The notes under the pieces: generated by a model
What the model was told of the DNA's origin: nothing
Databases searched by the model: none
What the model saw: only the letters and a program-made list of their open reading frames with translations
In this document: positions 35,909-45,622 of the stretch, piece after piece
How positions within the stretch are numbered: position 1 is the stretch's first letter
Layout of the letters: each line of letters begins with the position of its first letter
NCBI RefSeq assembly: GCF_017353185.1
Contig: NZ_JAFMYV010000003.1
Coordinates: 310,001-374,000, forward strand
Reading direction: 5' to 3'
Source of the DNA: Fibrella rubiginis
GTDB lineage: Bacteria > Bacteroidota > Bacteroidia > Cytophagales > Spirosomataceae
Length of the DNA: 64,000 bases
Position numbers and translations under genes: made by a program

Positions 35909-37183
35909 TTATTCGAATTCCTGACTCAGGATGCTCACCACCTCACCGATGGTATCATCCTCAAGGTCGGTGCGGCGCACGAGTTCTTCGCGGCTGAGGG
36001 CCAGTACGCTCTTGGCCGTGTCGAGACCCACCCGGCGGAACTCATCGATGATCCACTCGTCGATTTCGTCGCGGAACTCACCGAGGTCCACGTCTTCATC
36101 ATCTTCGGGGCCTTCGTTCTCGCGATACACGTCGAGTTCTAAGTTCACTAACCGGCCCGCCAGTTTAATGTTCTGTCCTCCCTTACCAATTGCCAGCGAC
36201 ACCTGATCGGGTTTGAGGAATACCGCCACGCGGCCCGCCTCCCGGTCAATGTTCATCGAACTTACTTTGGCCGGGCTGAGGGCACGGCTGATGAGCAGTT
36301 CAAGGTTTTCGGTGTAGTTGATTACGTCGATGTTTTCGTTGCCCAGTTCGCGCACGATGGAGTGAATCCGTGAGCCTTTCATACCCACGCAGGCCCCCAC
36401 GGGGTCGATGCGCTCGTCGTAGGACTCCACGGCCACTTTAGCGCGTTCGCCCGGCTCCCGCACCACCTTGCGGATGGAGATGAGGCCGTCGTAGATTTCG
36501 GGGATTTCTGATTCGAAAAGCCGCTCCAGAAATACAGGTGAGGTACGCGACAGGACGATTTTGGGCGTCCCGTTGTTCATGTCGACGCGGTGGATGACCG
36601 CTTTTACCGGATCGCCTTTGCGGTAACGGTCTTTGGGAATCTGCTCATTGCGGGGCAAACTCAATTCGTTGTTTTCTCCGTCTACCAGAATGATTTCGGC
36701 CTTCAGAAGTTGGTATACTTCCGCCGAAACCAGGTCGCCAACCTGATCGATGTATTTCTGGTACAGCAGTTCTTTTTCTAAATCTTTAATACGCTGAATG
36801 AGCGTCTGGCGGGCTGTTTGCACCACCCGGCGCCCAAAATCATCTAGTTTGACCTCTTCGGCCACTTGTTCACCCACTTCAAAGTCGGCCTGGATGGCGC
36901 GGGCTTCGGCGAGGGGTATTTTGTCATAATCCCAGATGTCTTCCGAGTTGTCGTCCACGATTTCACGGGTACGCCACATTTCCAGATCACCGCTTTCGGC
37001 GTTGATAATCACGTCGAAGTTTTCGTCGGTGCCATACTTCTTCCGAATCATGGTGCGGAACACCTCTTCCAGGATGGCGATCATGGTAGGCCGGTCAATA
37101 TTTTTCGACCGGGCAAACTCAGCAAAGGATTCGATGAGCAGGCTACTGCTCGACGGTTGGGGCGTTTTAGTCTGGGTTTTCAC
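35909..37183 (-). CDS. nusA: Transcription termination/antitermination factor NusA
   Basis: The 424-residue protein contains the N-terminal RNA-polymerase-binding domain (IDRPTMIAILEEVFRTMIRKKYG) and an S1 domain (about 140-210, GDLVSAEVYQLL, RKGDPVKAVIHRVD). Two KH domains follow (VGACVGMKGSRIHSIVRELG and VSLAIGKGGQNIKLAGRLV). A short acidic end follows (EGPEDDEDVDLGEF to the C-terminus). It modulates pausing and termination in complex with RNA polymerase. It stands after rimP and before infB, the conserved bacterial order. Confidence 0.97.
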   Translation of the reverse strand: MKTQTKTPQPSSSSLLIESFAEFARSKNIDRPTMIAILEEVFRTMIRKKYGTDENFDVIINAESGDLEMWRTREIVDDNSEDIWDYDKIPLAEARAIQADFEVGEQVAEEVKLDDFGRRVVQTARQTLIQRIKDLEKELLYQKYIDQVGDLVSAEVYQLLKAEIILVDGENNELSLPRNEQIPKDRYRKGDPVKAVIHRVDMNNGTPKIVLSRTSPVFLERLFESEIPEIYDGLISIRKVVREPGERAKVAVESYDERIDPVGACVGMKGSRIHSIVRELGNENIDVINYTENLELLISRALSPAKVSSMNIDREAGRVAVFLKPDQVSLAIGKGGQNIKLAGRLVNLELDVYRENEGPEDDEDVDLGEFRDEIDEWIIDEFRRVGLDTAKSVLALSREELVRRTDLEDDTIGEVVSILSQEFE

Positions 37184-37239
37184 GTTAGTTAGTGGGGGTT
37201 CAACGGGCGGCCACCTCCAGCAGGGCGGCCAACACAGGC

Positions 37240-37749
37240 TTAAAATATGATTTCTACGGTCGCTTTCAGAATCTGGTCGAGCCGCACAGGTTGATTACCT
37301 TCCGGCGGCAATTCCGTCATCGTTTTGCGTTTTGTCTTACTAATCTTAGCCGGGGGAACATCAAGCACCAGGCCTTCGTCATTAACAGATTCCAGTTTAC
37401 CAATCAGCGTTGGTCCGTCTTTCACCTGCACTTTCAGCGTCCGGCCCACGTTTTTAGCAAACTGCCGAACCTGCGTAAGCGGAAAATCGACACCGGGCGA
37501 CGATACTTCGAGGTTGAAGGGGGCTTCGCCGAAAAAATTCGCCTCGTCCATCTGGTGACCCAACTGCCGACCAATGCGGGCGCATTCCTCGATAGTGATG
37601 CCCGCGTCTGAATCCAGCAGTACCGTTACTTTCAACGTACCACCCTGCCGGCCCGCCACCTGAATATCAACGATGTAGAATTCGCCATCGTTCAGATAGG
37701 GTTGCAACAGGGCAGCAATTTGAGATGCGTCATTCATAGGTACTACCAA
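37240..37749 (-). CDS. rimP: Ribosome maturation factor RimP
   Basis: The 169-residue protein shows the RimP plan: an N-terminal alpha/beta domain (YIVDIQVAGRQGGTLKVTVLLDSDAGITIEEC), the family motif YNLEVSSPG in the form FNLEVSSPGVDFPL, and a C-terminal Sm-like domain. It assists assembly of the 30S subunit. First gene of rimP-nusA-infB. Its short leader contains a terminator-like hairpin. Confidence 0.96.
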   Translation of the reverse strand: MVVPMNDASQIAALLQPYLNDGEFYIVDIQVAGRQGGTLKVTVLLDSDAGITIEECARIGRQLGHQMDEANFFGEAPFNLEVSSPGVDFPLTQVRQFAKNVGRTLKVQVKDGPTLIGKLESVNDEGLVLDVPPAKISKTKRKTMTELPPEGNQPVRLDQILKATVEIIF

Positions 37750-37754
37750 CTAAA

Positions 37755-37775
37755 AAAGGGAGGTGCCCTCCCTTT
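37755..37775 (-). terminator. Terminator-like hairpin in the rimP leader (possible attenuator)
   Basis: AAAGGGAGG (37755-37763) and CCTCCCTTT (37767-37775) form a perfect 9-bp stem with a 3-nt loop. On the minus strand it is followed by a T run, just upstream of the rimP start at 37749. No minus-strand gene lies upstream, so it cannot end another transcript. It lies between the predicted start site (about 37800) and rimP. Confidence 0.7.
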
Positions 37776-37806
37776 GCTTTACCAGTTCTGATGTTGCTAA
37801 GTGCCG

Positions 37807-37837
37807 CAAAGATAGTAGGTTATTGCCCCAAAAGCAA
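37807..37837 (-). promoter_or_regulatory. Promoter of rimP-nusA-infB
   Basis: On the minus strand, TTG (37835-37837), a 20-nt spacer and TATCTTTG (37807-37814) fit the Bacteroidota consensus closely. The predicted start near 37800 gives a leader of about 50 nt. Confidence 0.7.
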
Positions 37838-37881
37838 CCTTCGGGCGGCGGTGGGTTGTAGCTTTGCAGACAAGGTTTTTG

Positions 37882-38026
37882 ATTTACGAACGGTCCGCCG
37901 CCGCGGTACGATTTACGAATTACGATTCATGGCTTACGCCGACCCGCCGGTGCGGTCAGTTTGCTGTAGCGTAAGCCATGAATCGTAATTCGTAAATCGT
38001 ACCGCGGCGGCGGACCGTTCGTAAAT
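37882..38026. repeat. Heptad palindrome D: 58-bp perfect arms next to a start codon
   Basis: Positions 37882-37939 are the exact reverse complement of 37969-38026, with a 29-nt loop. The inner arm is tandem 7-mers of type TACGATT; the outer arm has a GC-rich block (GGTCCGCCGCCGCGG). The loop contains CCGCCGGTGCGG, shared with the element at 30.45 kb. It is in a divergent gap and ends 6 nt before the ATG at 38033. Confidence 0.97.
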
Positions 38027-38032
38027 TACTAC

Positions 38033-39148
38033 ATGTCTATTCTCACACGCATTGGCCGTTTTTTTGGGTTTATGGCCAGGTCGCTGGTTTGGTCGATACA
38101 CATTGGCGTGTTCTTTTATACGCTGCTGATCTACTATCTGCTGGCCCGACTCCCGCTCGAACACTGGTCGGCGAGTATGCTCATGATCTCGTTGCCGGTG
38201 GCATGGCTGGTACTGATCGTGCTGGGCGTGATGTGGCTGTTTTCGCGGCCCTGGCGCAGCTTGCTCAGCGTGGTAGCCCTGCTGGCGGGCTTTTGGCTGT
38301 GGCCCCGCACCTTCTCCTACGACCACCCCGACCCGGTTGCTGCCGACCAAACGGCCTTTTCGCTGCTGAGCTACAACGTGTCGGTGTTTGGCTTAGAAGA
38401 CCTTTACAAAGACAAACTGAAACGCGAACCCCGCAAGACGCGCCTCATCACCGACTGGGTCATCAGGCACCCGGCACCCATCAAGTGCTTCCAGGAGTTT
38501 TACACCGGTGACGAGACGCCCGCCTTCGATATGGTCAATCGGCTGACGGCGGCAGGATACCCGTACAAAGCACTGTTGCAGCCAACATCGGCCAAGTACC
38601 TGGGTGTAGCCACGTTTTCACGTTATCCCATTGTGCGGCAGGGCCATCAGCCATTCAACTCGTTTAATGGGCTGGTCTGGGCCGACATTGCCATTGGGAC
38701 CGACACCATTCGGGTGATCAACGTACATCTACAGTCTATGGGCATCCGGGTGCGGCGCGTATTTGAAGAAGATCAGATGGCGGGCGTAAAAGCCGAAACC
38801 CGCACGGTGCTGGGTGCGCTGAAAACGGGTTTCGTGTCGCGACGGGGTGAGGTACAGGTCATTGAAGACCTGCTGGCCACTACCCCCTACCCCGCTATCG
38901 TCACCGGCGATTTCAACGACACGCCCTACAGCGTTGTCTACCAGCGGATGCGTAACAAACTGCACAACGCCTTTGAAGACGCGGGTCGGGGGTTTGGCCT
39001 GTCGCTCAACCGGGCACCGCGCTTCATCCGCATCGATAACCAGTTCTATACACCTGACCGCCTTCGGCCTACTAATTTTCTGACGCACAACGAGGTACCT
39101 TACTCCGATCACTTCGCCGTAGAGGCGAGCTATGCGTTGTCCAAATAG
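38033..39148 (+). CDS. Endonuclease/exonuclease/phosphatase-family membrane protein
   Basis: The 371-residue protein has two or three N-terminal membrane segments (about 15-100), then an EEP domain: LLSYNVSVFGL (about 110), CFQEFYTGDETP, VTGDFNDTPYSVVYQ (about 295) and YSDHFAVEASY at the end. These match the metal- and substrate-binding Asn, Glu, Asp and His positions of DNase I-like phosphodiesterases. With a membrane anchor and no DNA partner, a phospholipid or other phosphodiester substrate is possible. It starts immediately after the long palindrome. Confidence 0.87.
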   Translation: MSILTRIGRFFGFMARSLVWSIHIGVFFYTLLIYYLLARLPLEHWSASMLMISLPVAWLVLIVLGVMWLFSRPWRSLLSVVALLAGFWLWPRTFSYDHPDPVAADQTAFSLLSYNVSVFGLEDLYKDKLKREPRKTRLITDWVIRHPAPIKCFQEFYTGDETPAFDMVNRLTAAGYPYKALLQPTSAKYLGVATFSRYPIVRQGHQPFNSFNGLVWADIAIGTDTIRVINVHLQSMGIRVRRVFEEDQMAGVKAETRTVLGALKTGFVSRRGEVQVIEDLLATTPYPAIVTGDFNDTPYSVVYQRMRNKLHNAFEDAGRGFGLSLNRAPRFIRIDNQFYTPDRLRPTNFLTHNEVPYSDHFAVEASYALSK

Positions 39149-39218
39149 ACGATCGGCAATAGCCCACTTGTCAGCTAGTCCCAACTACGTTCCTCACAGT
39201 CTCTCTTCTTTTGCCGCT

Positions 39219-40670
39219 ATGTCTCTTGCCGACGTTTATTCGCCTGATGCCTTTCGCCGCATGGGCCACGCCCTGATTGATCAGCTGGCCGACCACCTGG
39301 CAGCCAGCACATCACGCCAGGCATCGCAGGCTATTCCATATCAAAGCCCCGATGAATCGCTGGCTTTCTGGCAAGCCGATGCCACACAACCCCTCCTCGA
39401 CACCCCCGATGCGTTTTTTGCCGATGTGCTGGCACGCTCCACCCGTGTGCACCACCCGCATTATGTGGGCCATCAGATCAGCGCGGTGGCCCCCGCAGCG
39501 GCGTTGGCAGGTCTGCTGACCGAACTGCTCAACAACGGGTCGGGTGCCTATGAGATGGGCATGGCGGGCAATGCCATCGAACGAATTGTGGTGGAACACC
39601 TGGCCCACAAAATCGGGTACCCGGCTACTGCGGGAGGCGTTCTTACGTCGGGTGGGACCCTGGCGAACCTGACGGCCCTGCTCACGGCGCGGGCTATGCT
39701 GCCGCGGGATATCTGGCACGACGGAACAGGTACTGAAAAGCTCGCGATTATCGTGTCGGAAGAGGCGCATTACTGTGTAGACCGGGCCGCCCGGATCATG
39801 GGCCTCGGCGACGCGGGTATCCTGAAAATTCCGGTCGACGGTCGGTTCAAGATGCGGACGGATTTGCTTGAGAATACCCTTGCTAGGGCAACGGAGGCTG
39901 GTTTGACGGTTTTTGCCGTAGTGGGCAGCGCGTGTTCAACATCGACCGGTTCGTATGATGACCTGGTGGCGATTGGGCGGTTTGCCCGGCTGCATAAGCT
40001 GTGGTTTCATGTTGACGGGGCACATGGCGGCGGGGCCTTTTTTTCGCCCAAATACCAACACCTGCTGGCGGGGGCTGAAGACGCCGACTCGGTAGTGGTC
40101 GATTACCACAAAATGCTGCTGGTACCAGCCCTGGCCACGGCCCTTGTTTACAAACGGGGCGACGATGCCCACCGCACCTTTCAGCAACGGGCGCAGTACC
40201 TCTGGGACGTTGTCGCAGACAGCACCACCGCCGACTGGTACAACAGCGGCAAGCGTACGTTTGAATGCACCAAATTTATGGTGGGGGTGAAAGTGTATAC
40301 GCTCATGCGCCTCTACGGCGACGCCCTTTTCGAGGAGAACATCAACACGCTGTACGATCTGGGGGCGACCTTCTCAACCCTGATCAAGCAGCGACCTGAT
40401 TTTGAACTGGCCGTGCAGCCCGAATGCAACATTGTCTGTTTCCGTTACCTGGGGGGCGAAACGGACTCCGTGGCACTCAACACATTAAACGCCACCATCC
40501 GGGCGACACTGCTGGCCGAGGGCCGCTTCTACGTTGTGCAGACCACCCTGCACGGCCAGACCTATCTCCGCGTCTCGCTTATGAACGCACTGACCACCGA
40601 AGCCGATTTGGCAGCGTTGCTCAACGCCATTGAGATCGTAGCCGCAGGGCTGCCTGTCAGCGAAGTATAA
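39219..40670 (+). CDS. PLP-dependent amino-acid decarboxylase (group II)
   Basis: The 483-residue protein starts at 39219 (SLADVYSPDAFRRMGHAL); an ATG at 39132 would overlap the upstream gene. It has GVLTSGGTLANLTAL (about 143-157), VDGAHGGG (about 265) and the PLP-lysine motif SVVVDYHKML (about 295), as in aromatic-L-amino-acid or glutamate/2,4-diaminobutyrate decarboxylases. The amine product cannot be predicted. Its end is convergent with the large secreted protein gene, with a hairpin over the stop. Confidence 0.9.
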   Translation: MSLADVYSPDAFRRMGHALIDQLADHLAASTSRQASQAIPYQSPDESLAFWQADATQPLLDTPDAFFADVLARSTRVHHPHYVGHQISAVAPAAALAGLLTELLNNGSGAYEMGMAGNAIERIVVEHLAHKIGYPATAGGVLTSGGTLANLTALLTARAMLPRDIWHDGTGTEKLAIIVSEEAHYCVDRAARIMGLGDAGILKIPVDGRFKMRTDLLENTLARATEAGLTVFAVVGSACSTSTGSYDDLVAIGRFARLHKLWFHVDGAHGGGAFFSPKYQHLLAGAEDADSVVVDYHKMLLVPALATALVYKRGDDAHRTFQQRAQYLWDVVADSTTADWYNSGKRTFECTKFMVGVKVYTLMRLYGDALFEENINTLYDLGATFSTLIKQRPDFELAVQPECNIVCFRYLGGETDSVALNTLNATIRATLLAEGRFYVVQTTLHGQTYLRVSLMNALTTEADLAALLNAIEIVAAGLPVSEV

Positions 40671-40682
40671 GCCTGACAGGCA
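40651..40682. terminator. Hairpin over the decarboxylase stop codon
   Basis: TGCCTGTCAG (40651-40660) and CTGACAGGCA (40673-40682) are perfect 10-bp arms with a 12-nt loop that holds the TAA stop. There is no T run, so it may work as an mRNA-stabilising or weak terminating structure for both convergent genes. Confidence 0.55.
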
Positions 40683-40693
40683 ACCCTGCTGAT

Positions 40694-43600
40694 CTACTTC
40701 CGGGCCAGTGGCCGATGGGTTTTCACGGCTTCAAACGGCGCGCTACGGTAGGTGCGCCCTTCATGCTGCACAACCAACCGGTAAGCACCTGGCCCATAGG
40801 CCTGCGGGGTAAAGAGAAACTGAACCCGCTCATGCCGGGGCATCCGCCAGGTTTTTACTACCCGCCCGCGGCTATTTTGGAGCCGGATGGTAAGCTGCTC
40901 GTTGGCCGATTCATCACCCCCATCTTCACCGATCCGGATGTCAGCCTGGTAGGTTCGCGACACTTCAGTGGCGGCTGTTGGCTGGGCCGGGCTGACAAGC
41001 ACGACAACCTGTGGTCCAGCATGGGCAGCCTGACGCCCACCGCCCCCACTGCCCCACACCCGCAGGTCAACAAACGCCTCATGGTCCTGGCCTTTGCCAA
41101 ACGTGACCCGGTCTGAATCGGGATCAGGCTCACTGGCGGCGATAATGGCCCCCCGCACGGTTAGATAGCCCCCGTTACCAGCGCCTACCGTTAGTGTAAT
41201 GGGCTGTGTGACAGACGCGTTGACAGGTAGCGAGGCAACAAGCAAACTGTATGAGGCTGGGCCGGTGGGGCCAGTTAGCGGGGCCTGTAACCAAAACTGC
41301 ACCTTTACGTTATTGACCGACCGGCCACCCGCATTAAACACCGTTGGGTACAGTGTCACGGTAGAGCCTGTGGTCGTGTTGCGGCTGCTGAGGACCAGTT
41401 GCAGGCTCAAATCAGCCCCCGATGGGTCAGGAGCAGGCTGGCTGGACCGAAGAGCGGGCAGGGGAAACTGGCCGGGATTGGGCGAGGCGAAGTAATCGGA
41501 GGATGCCGTGGCGGTGCGCATGTCGACGGTAGCCATGTCATCTTCCCCGTCGCCGGTGCCGCTACCGGGGCGGCTGTCGGGGTCGGCGGGGCTGACCTGT
41601 ACAACCTGAGCCGCGGTCTGGTAAGTACCGGGTTGGGTGGGCATGACCGCAAACGTCAGCGACGTTTCTTCGCCCATGGCAAGCGCCGGAATAAGCTGTT
41701 GCAACTGCCCGTTTACGGTAGTCCAGTTGGTGGCCTCGGTCAATTGACTGTTTGCCGGTAGCCGACTACCAATCAGCACGTTGCGGGCTGTTTGCTGGCC
41801 GTCGTTGCGCACCGCGAGTTGGTACGTGACGGGTTGATTTACGGCGGCAACCCGATTATCGACCGACATGCGCAAACTCACATCAGCCAATGTTTCCAGC
41901 CCGGCTACGTCAAGAATATAGTCTTCGGTTTCCCCATACGTATATTGCTCACAGGGGTCGTTGACTTCGCTATACCACCGGCAGCGCACCCGCAGCCGGT
42001 ACAGCCCCGACTGAATGGGCGGTATGGTGAGCGTGCCGGTCCACCCGTTGCTGGTGATGGCTCCGGTGGATTTATACAGTCGTTCGCTGGGCGAGTAAAC
42101 ACCGTCGCGGTTGGCATCGAGCCAGATGGCAATGTGTTGCGGAAAGTAACTACCACCGTTGTTATAATAGGTTCGGAAGATAAAACCGTAATCAGCCGTA
42201 GCCCGGACAGCGTACCCATTGGCAATCAACTGATCGTAACCATTATAGGAACACCCTGAGTTGATTCGGTTCAGGGCCGTTCCCTGCAACACAAAGTCAG
42301 CAATAACATCGCCACCAACGCAATTTGATACAGACTGGGGTGTGCAGTAGAGGGCGGCCATGCCAGCCATAATGGTGTCGAGCGGTACAACGTTACTGAG
42401 GCAACCGCTGATGGGATCTTCCAGCACCACGTTCACCCGGTAACCCACGCCGGGCATCAGTCCGTCGATGGCTATACTGACCGGCTGATTAGCCAACAAC
42501 GGCAGCGAACCCGACCGGAGCGCCACCCGGCCGTTGTAGGCCAGGCCATCCCTCACCTGCTGGGCGTAGGCATAGTACTGCCGTGGAGCCAGCATGTAGT
42601 AGGCAGTGGCATTCTGCGTACTGCCCACCCGAAGGTCGATGCGGCTGGTGGTGCGGTCGGGGAGGGAGGGCAACAGCGAGCTAAAGGTTGGTCGCTCACC
42701 AATAATGAACGTCTGGCTGGCGGCACTGCTGATTACCGGGTTGCCAGATCGCACCAGCAGCCGGTAAACGCCACCCGTTAGCGTGGCCGACAGAGGCAGC
42801 GAGTTTCCGGCAAAGGGGTTTACAGTGCCCAGTGGCTGCGCTACGCTAAACGATCCCGATGCATCGGTCAGGTAGGCCGTGAAGGTATTGGTTGTCTGAT
42901 AGGTACCTGTAGCCGTAAAAGTGAGGCTTATGGTGCTTCCTGCGCAGAGCGGCCCCGTCACGGGTGCCACCACGATCTCATCGGGGATGGGCTGGGTGAA
43001 GAAGTCGGTCATGAAAAGGCCCCGTCCGTGGGTACCAACGGCCACGGCTCCGTCGGCAGTGCGGTAGCGCAGCATGTCGCAGCGCGTATTGGCAAGGCCG
43101 GTGTTGGCACTCGACCAACCGGGATTTGGCGCGTAGATGTTGTTGGTAAACCAAATGCCGAGTTCGGTAGCCAGCATCACCTGCCGCCGGTCTCTGGGGT
43201 TAAACAAGGCATAACGCACCGGAATATCGGGCAGGCCGTAGCCAGCCTCATCTTTCGATTCCCAGGTCTGTCCGCCGTTGCGGGTTAGCCAGATCGACCT
43301 GGTGCCATAGCTCGATATCGTAACCAGCATTTCGTCGTCTGTAGCACCCAGTTCAATGCACGACACGTAGCCGGTAAAATAGCCTGGTATATTAGACGTA
43401 ATTGACGTGGTAGTAGCCGTAAGCTGGTCTGTGTTGGTAACCTTATAAACAGCACCGTACCCACCCAGATAAACCGTGTTGGGCTGACGTCCCGCCCGGA
43501 TCAGGTACGTAACATTGTTTGGCGCAAACAGTGTTGTGAGCGTATTGGTGGTACCCACATTACTCACCTTATAGAGCTGGGTGCCGTTGTTCATAGACTG

Positions 43601-45424
43601 ATTGAAGGCATACAGGGTATTGGTGCGCGAATCGTAGTCGGCTGGGTTAATAAACTGCCCGGCTCCATTGCACAGACCCGCTCTGTAGACCCCGTTGCTG
43701 TTGAACAGGTTATAGCTGTTGTACTGATACGAAGCAATCTGAATGTTGGGGTCATCCTGGTCAATGAATGACAGCATGCCGTCGCCGCCCTGAATGGTAT
43801 TGCCGCTTACCGGCCCGGTAGCGCTGCTGAACACGTTGATGCTGCCATTATCCTGCGTGCCACCCAACAGGTAACCATCATTGGCACTGTTTTTTATGGC
43901 GACGGAATAAAACTGGGTTACGTTGTAATCACGATTGCGCGCCGAATAGGTTGGCTTTGGCACGGTAGCATTGCCGAAGTCACTACTATAGAAAACGCCG
44001 CCATCATTGCCCAGCAACATTTCGTTGGGCGCGTCGGGCCGAAACACAAACGTGTGCTGATCGGGGTGGGTGCCTTCCCAATACCCGGACTGGTAAGCCC
44101 AGGAGTTGCCACCATCCAGCGACCGGAAGGGTCGGTTAGTGCCCAGATACACTTGATTCGGGTTGGTGGGGTGAACGGTCAGCACCAGGTTATACCAGCT
44201 TTGTTCGCCCAGTGGCGCGGTCACCGATGAGGGCAGCGGCAGGTTTGTCCAGCTAGTGCCGCCGTCTGTAGAACGTAGCATGACAGACGCGCTAGCCGCG
44301 ACAAGGTAGATCACCTGCCCGCCGCCTGACGTTGACGGGGCAAGGGCAATTTCGGCGCGGTACCCAAGTGGGTTGGCCTGCTTAACCTCCCAACTGCTGC
44401 TACCACTGCTCCGCCGGTAGACCAGGCTACCCTGTGCAACGGCAAACAGCGCGCCATCTGTAGCCAGGTCAATATCGGTGATGTTGTAGACCGAACCGGT
44501 TGTTGTACCGATACTGCGGGCGGGCACCAGATCAAATGTCCATGAGGTGCCCCCGTCGGTAGATTTTACCAACCCGCCCCAGGTAGCCGCGTAGACGGTG
44601 CCCCCCGGCGCAACAACCAGCCGGTAAATAGCCTGAAATGCCCCGGCTATTGTGGCCAGATCGCCGTTGTTTATGGGCACAGTGGCGGTTAGTCGGCTCC
44701 AGGTCTGACCGCCATCGGTGGTTTTCCAGATACCGCCACCCTGCACACCATCCATATTGTAGTAGGCCTCGCCGGTACCTACGTACATGATGTTGGGCTG
44801 GCTGGGGTCATAGGCCATGCTTGTAACGGCAATATTCTCCCAAAGGTCACTTGCTTTCTGCCACGACTGGTTGGGGTTGGTGATGTCATTGGTATACCAC
44901 AGCCCGCCGGCCACGCCCCCGGCCCAGACCTTCTTTTTGGTCGGATCGTTGGGATCGAACATAAGCACGCGGGTACGACCACCAACGTTGTTGGGTCCCC
45001 GTTCGCTCCAGGTAATGGGATTGGGCAGGGTTGACGCAAAGTCGTTTTGCCGAATGCGCAGTTGCACCTCCCGGCGGGCTTGCTCAACGCGCTCCAGGGG
45101 CACGGTTTGTGTGAGTGGGTCCATCGTGCGCAACACCTCGACCTGATACCGGGCCAGCGGGTTGTCGGGTGGGGGCGTGGCGGGGGCCGTTTGCCCCCCT
45201 ACTGTGGCGGTAAGCGCCGTGGCAAATAGTGCTCTGAATCGTTGCTGGAGGGCCGCGTTGTTGGCCTGCAGGCGACCCTCATGCTGAGCGCGAACCCGTT
45301 GCAGTGAATCGGCCTGCACCGATTGAGGTAATTGAATGGGGCTGCGCGTCTGGCTCAGTACCGCCAGTGGTAACAGCAGCAGGCTCAACAAATAAGCGAC
45401 GAAAGCAGGTACAACGTTGCCCAT
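40694..45424 (-). CDS. Large secreted BNR/GEVED-domain protein
   Basis: The 1576-residue protein begins with a signal peptide (AYLLSLLLLPLAVLSQ, about 9-24). From about 140 to 800 there are BNR/sortilin-type blades with repeated TxDGGxSW or TTDGGQTW. At about 1025-1170 there is a GEVED domain (WLDANRDGVYSPSERLY, then ETEDYILDV), with several Cys pairs. Two DUF11-like domains follow (NDGQQTARNVLIGSRLPANS). The end (YGPGAYRLVVQHEGRTYRSAPF) resembles a sorting domain but lacks the usual terminal signature. It is probably exported to the surface or medium; function unknown (adhesin or peptidase-like coat protein). Confidence 0.85.
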   Translation of the reverse strand: MGNVVPAFVAYLLSLLLLPLAVLSQTRSPIQLPQSVQADSLQRVRAQHEGRLQANNAALQQRFRALFATALTATVGGQTAPATPPPDNPLARYQVEVLRTMDPLTQTVPLERVEQARREVQLRIRQNDFASTLPNPITWSERGPNNVGGRTRVLMFDPNDPTKKKVWAGGVAGGLWYTNDITNPNQSWQKASDLWENIAVTSMAYDPSQPNIMYVGTGEAYYNMDGVQGGGIWKTTDGGQTWSRLTATVPINNGDLATIAGAFQAIYRLVVAPGGTVYAATWGGLVKSTDGGTSWTFDLVPARSIGTTTGSVYNITDIDLATDGALFAVAQGSLVYRRSSGSSSWEVKQANPLGYRAEIALAPSTSGGGQVIYLVAASASVMLRSTDGGTSWTNLPLPSSVTAPLGEQSWYNLVLTVHPTNPNQVYLGTNRPFRSLDGGNSWAYQSGYWEGTHPDQHTFVFRPDAPNEMLLGNDGGVFYSSDFGNATVPKPTYSARNRDYNVTQFYSVAIKNSANDGYLLGGTQDNGSINVFSSATGPVSGNTIQGGDGMLSFIDQDDPNIQIASYQYNSYNLFNSNGVYRAGLCNGAGQFINPADYDSRTNTLYAFNQSMNNGTQLYKVSNVGTTNTLTTLFAPNNVTYLIRAGRQPNTVYLGGYGAVYKVTNTDQLTATTTSITSNIPGYFTGYVSCIELGATDDEMLVTISSYGTRSIWLTRNGGQTWESKDEAGYGLPDIPVRYALFNPRDRRQVMLATELGIWFTNNIYAPNPGWSSANTGLANTRCDMLRYRTADGAVAVGTHGRGLFMTDFFTQPIPDEIVVAPVTGPLCAGSTISLTFTATGTYQTTNTFTAYLTDASGSFSVAQPLGTVNPFAGNSLPLSATLTGGVYRLLVRSGNPVISSAASQTFIIGERPTFSSLLPSLPDRTTSRIDLRVGSTQNATAYYMLAPRQYYAYAQQVRDGLAYNGRVALRSGSLPLLANQPVSIAIDGLMPGVGYRVNVVLEDPISGCLSNVVPLDTIMAGMAALYCTPQSVSNCVGGDVIADFVLQGTALNRINSGCSYNGYDQLIANGYAVRATADYGFIFRTYYNNGGSYFPQHIAIWLDANRDGVYSPSERLYKSTGAITSNGWTGTLTIPPIQSGLYRLRVRCRWYSEVNDPCEQYTYGETEDYILDVAGLETLADVSLRMSVDNRVAAVNQPVTYQLAVRNDGQQTARNVLIGSRLPANSQLTEATNWTTVNGQLQQLIPALAMGEETSLTFAVMPTQPGTYQTAAQVVQVSPADPDSRPGSGTGDGEDDMATVDMRTATASSDYFASPNPGQFPLPALRSSQPAPDPSGADLSLQLVLSSRNTTTGSTVTLYPTVFNAGGRSVNNVKVQFWLQAPLTGPTGPASYSLLVASLPVNASVTQPITLTVGAGNGGYLTVRGAIIAASEPDPDSDRVTFGKGQDHEAFVDLRVWGSGGGGRQAAHAGPQVVVLVSPAQPTAATEVSRTYQADIRIGEDGGDESANEQLTIRLQNSRGRVVKTWRMPRHERVQFLFTPQAYGPGAYRLVVQHEGRTYRSAPFEAVKTHRPLARK

Positions 45425-45564
45425 ATACGTTAGGTTAAACTAGTAATCAGTTGTCGATTATGTATAAACTCCAAGGCAATTTATTACATTTTACAAAAAC
45501 TAAGTAGTCATACCAAGGCCCGCTTAGTTATTTCTACCACGCAGTTGTTGCAAACAGTAAAGCA

Positions 45565-45597
45565 CAAAAAAAGGAGTTGGGCGGTGCCTAACTCCTT
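45565..45597 (-). terminator. Terminator of the T9SS protein gene
   Basis: AAGGAGTTGGGC (45571-45582) and GCCTAACTCCTT (45586-45597) form a 12-bp stem with one wobble pair and a 3-nt loop. A T run (the A run at 45565-45570) follows on the minus strand. Confidence 0.85.
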
Positions 45598-45622
45598 CAT
45601 TGGTTTAGGTGTGTTTGTTATC

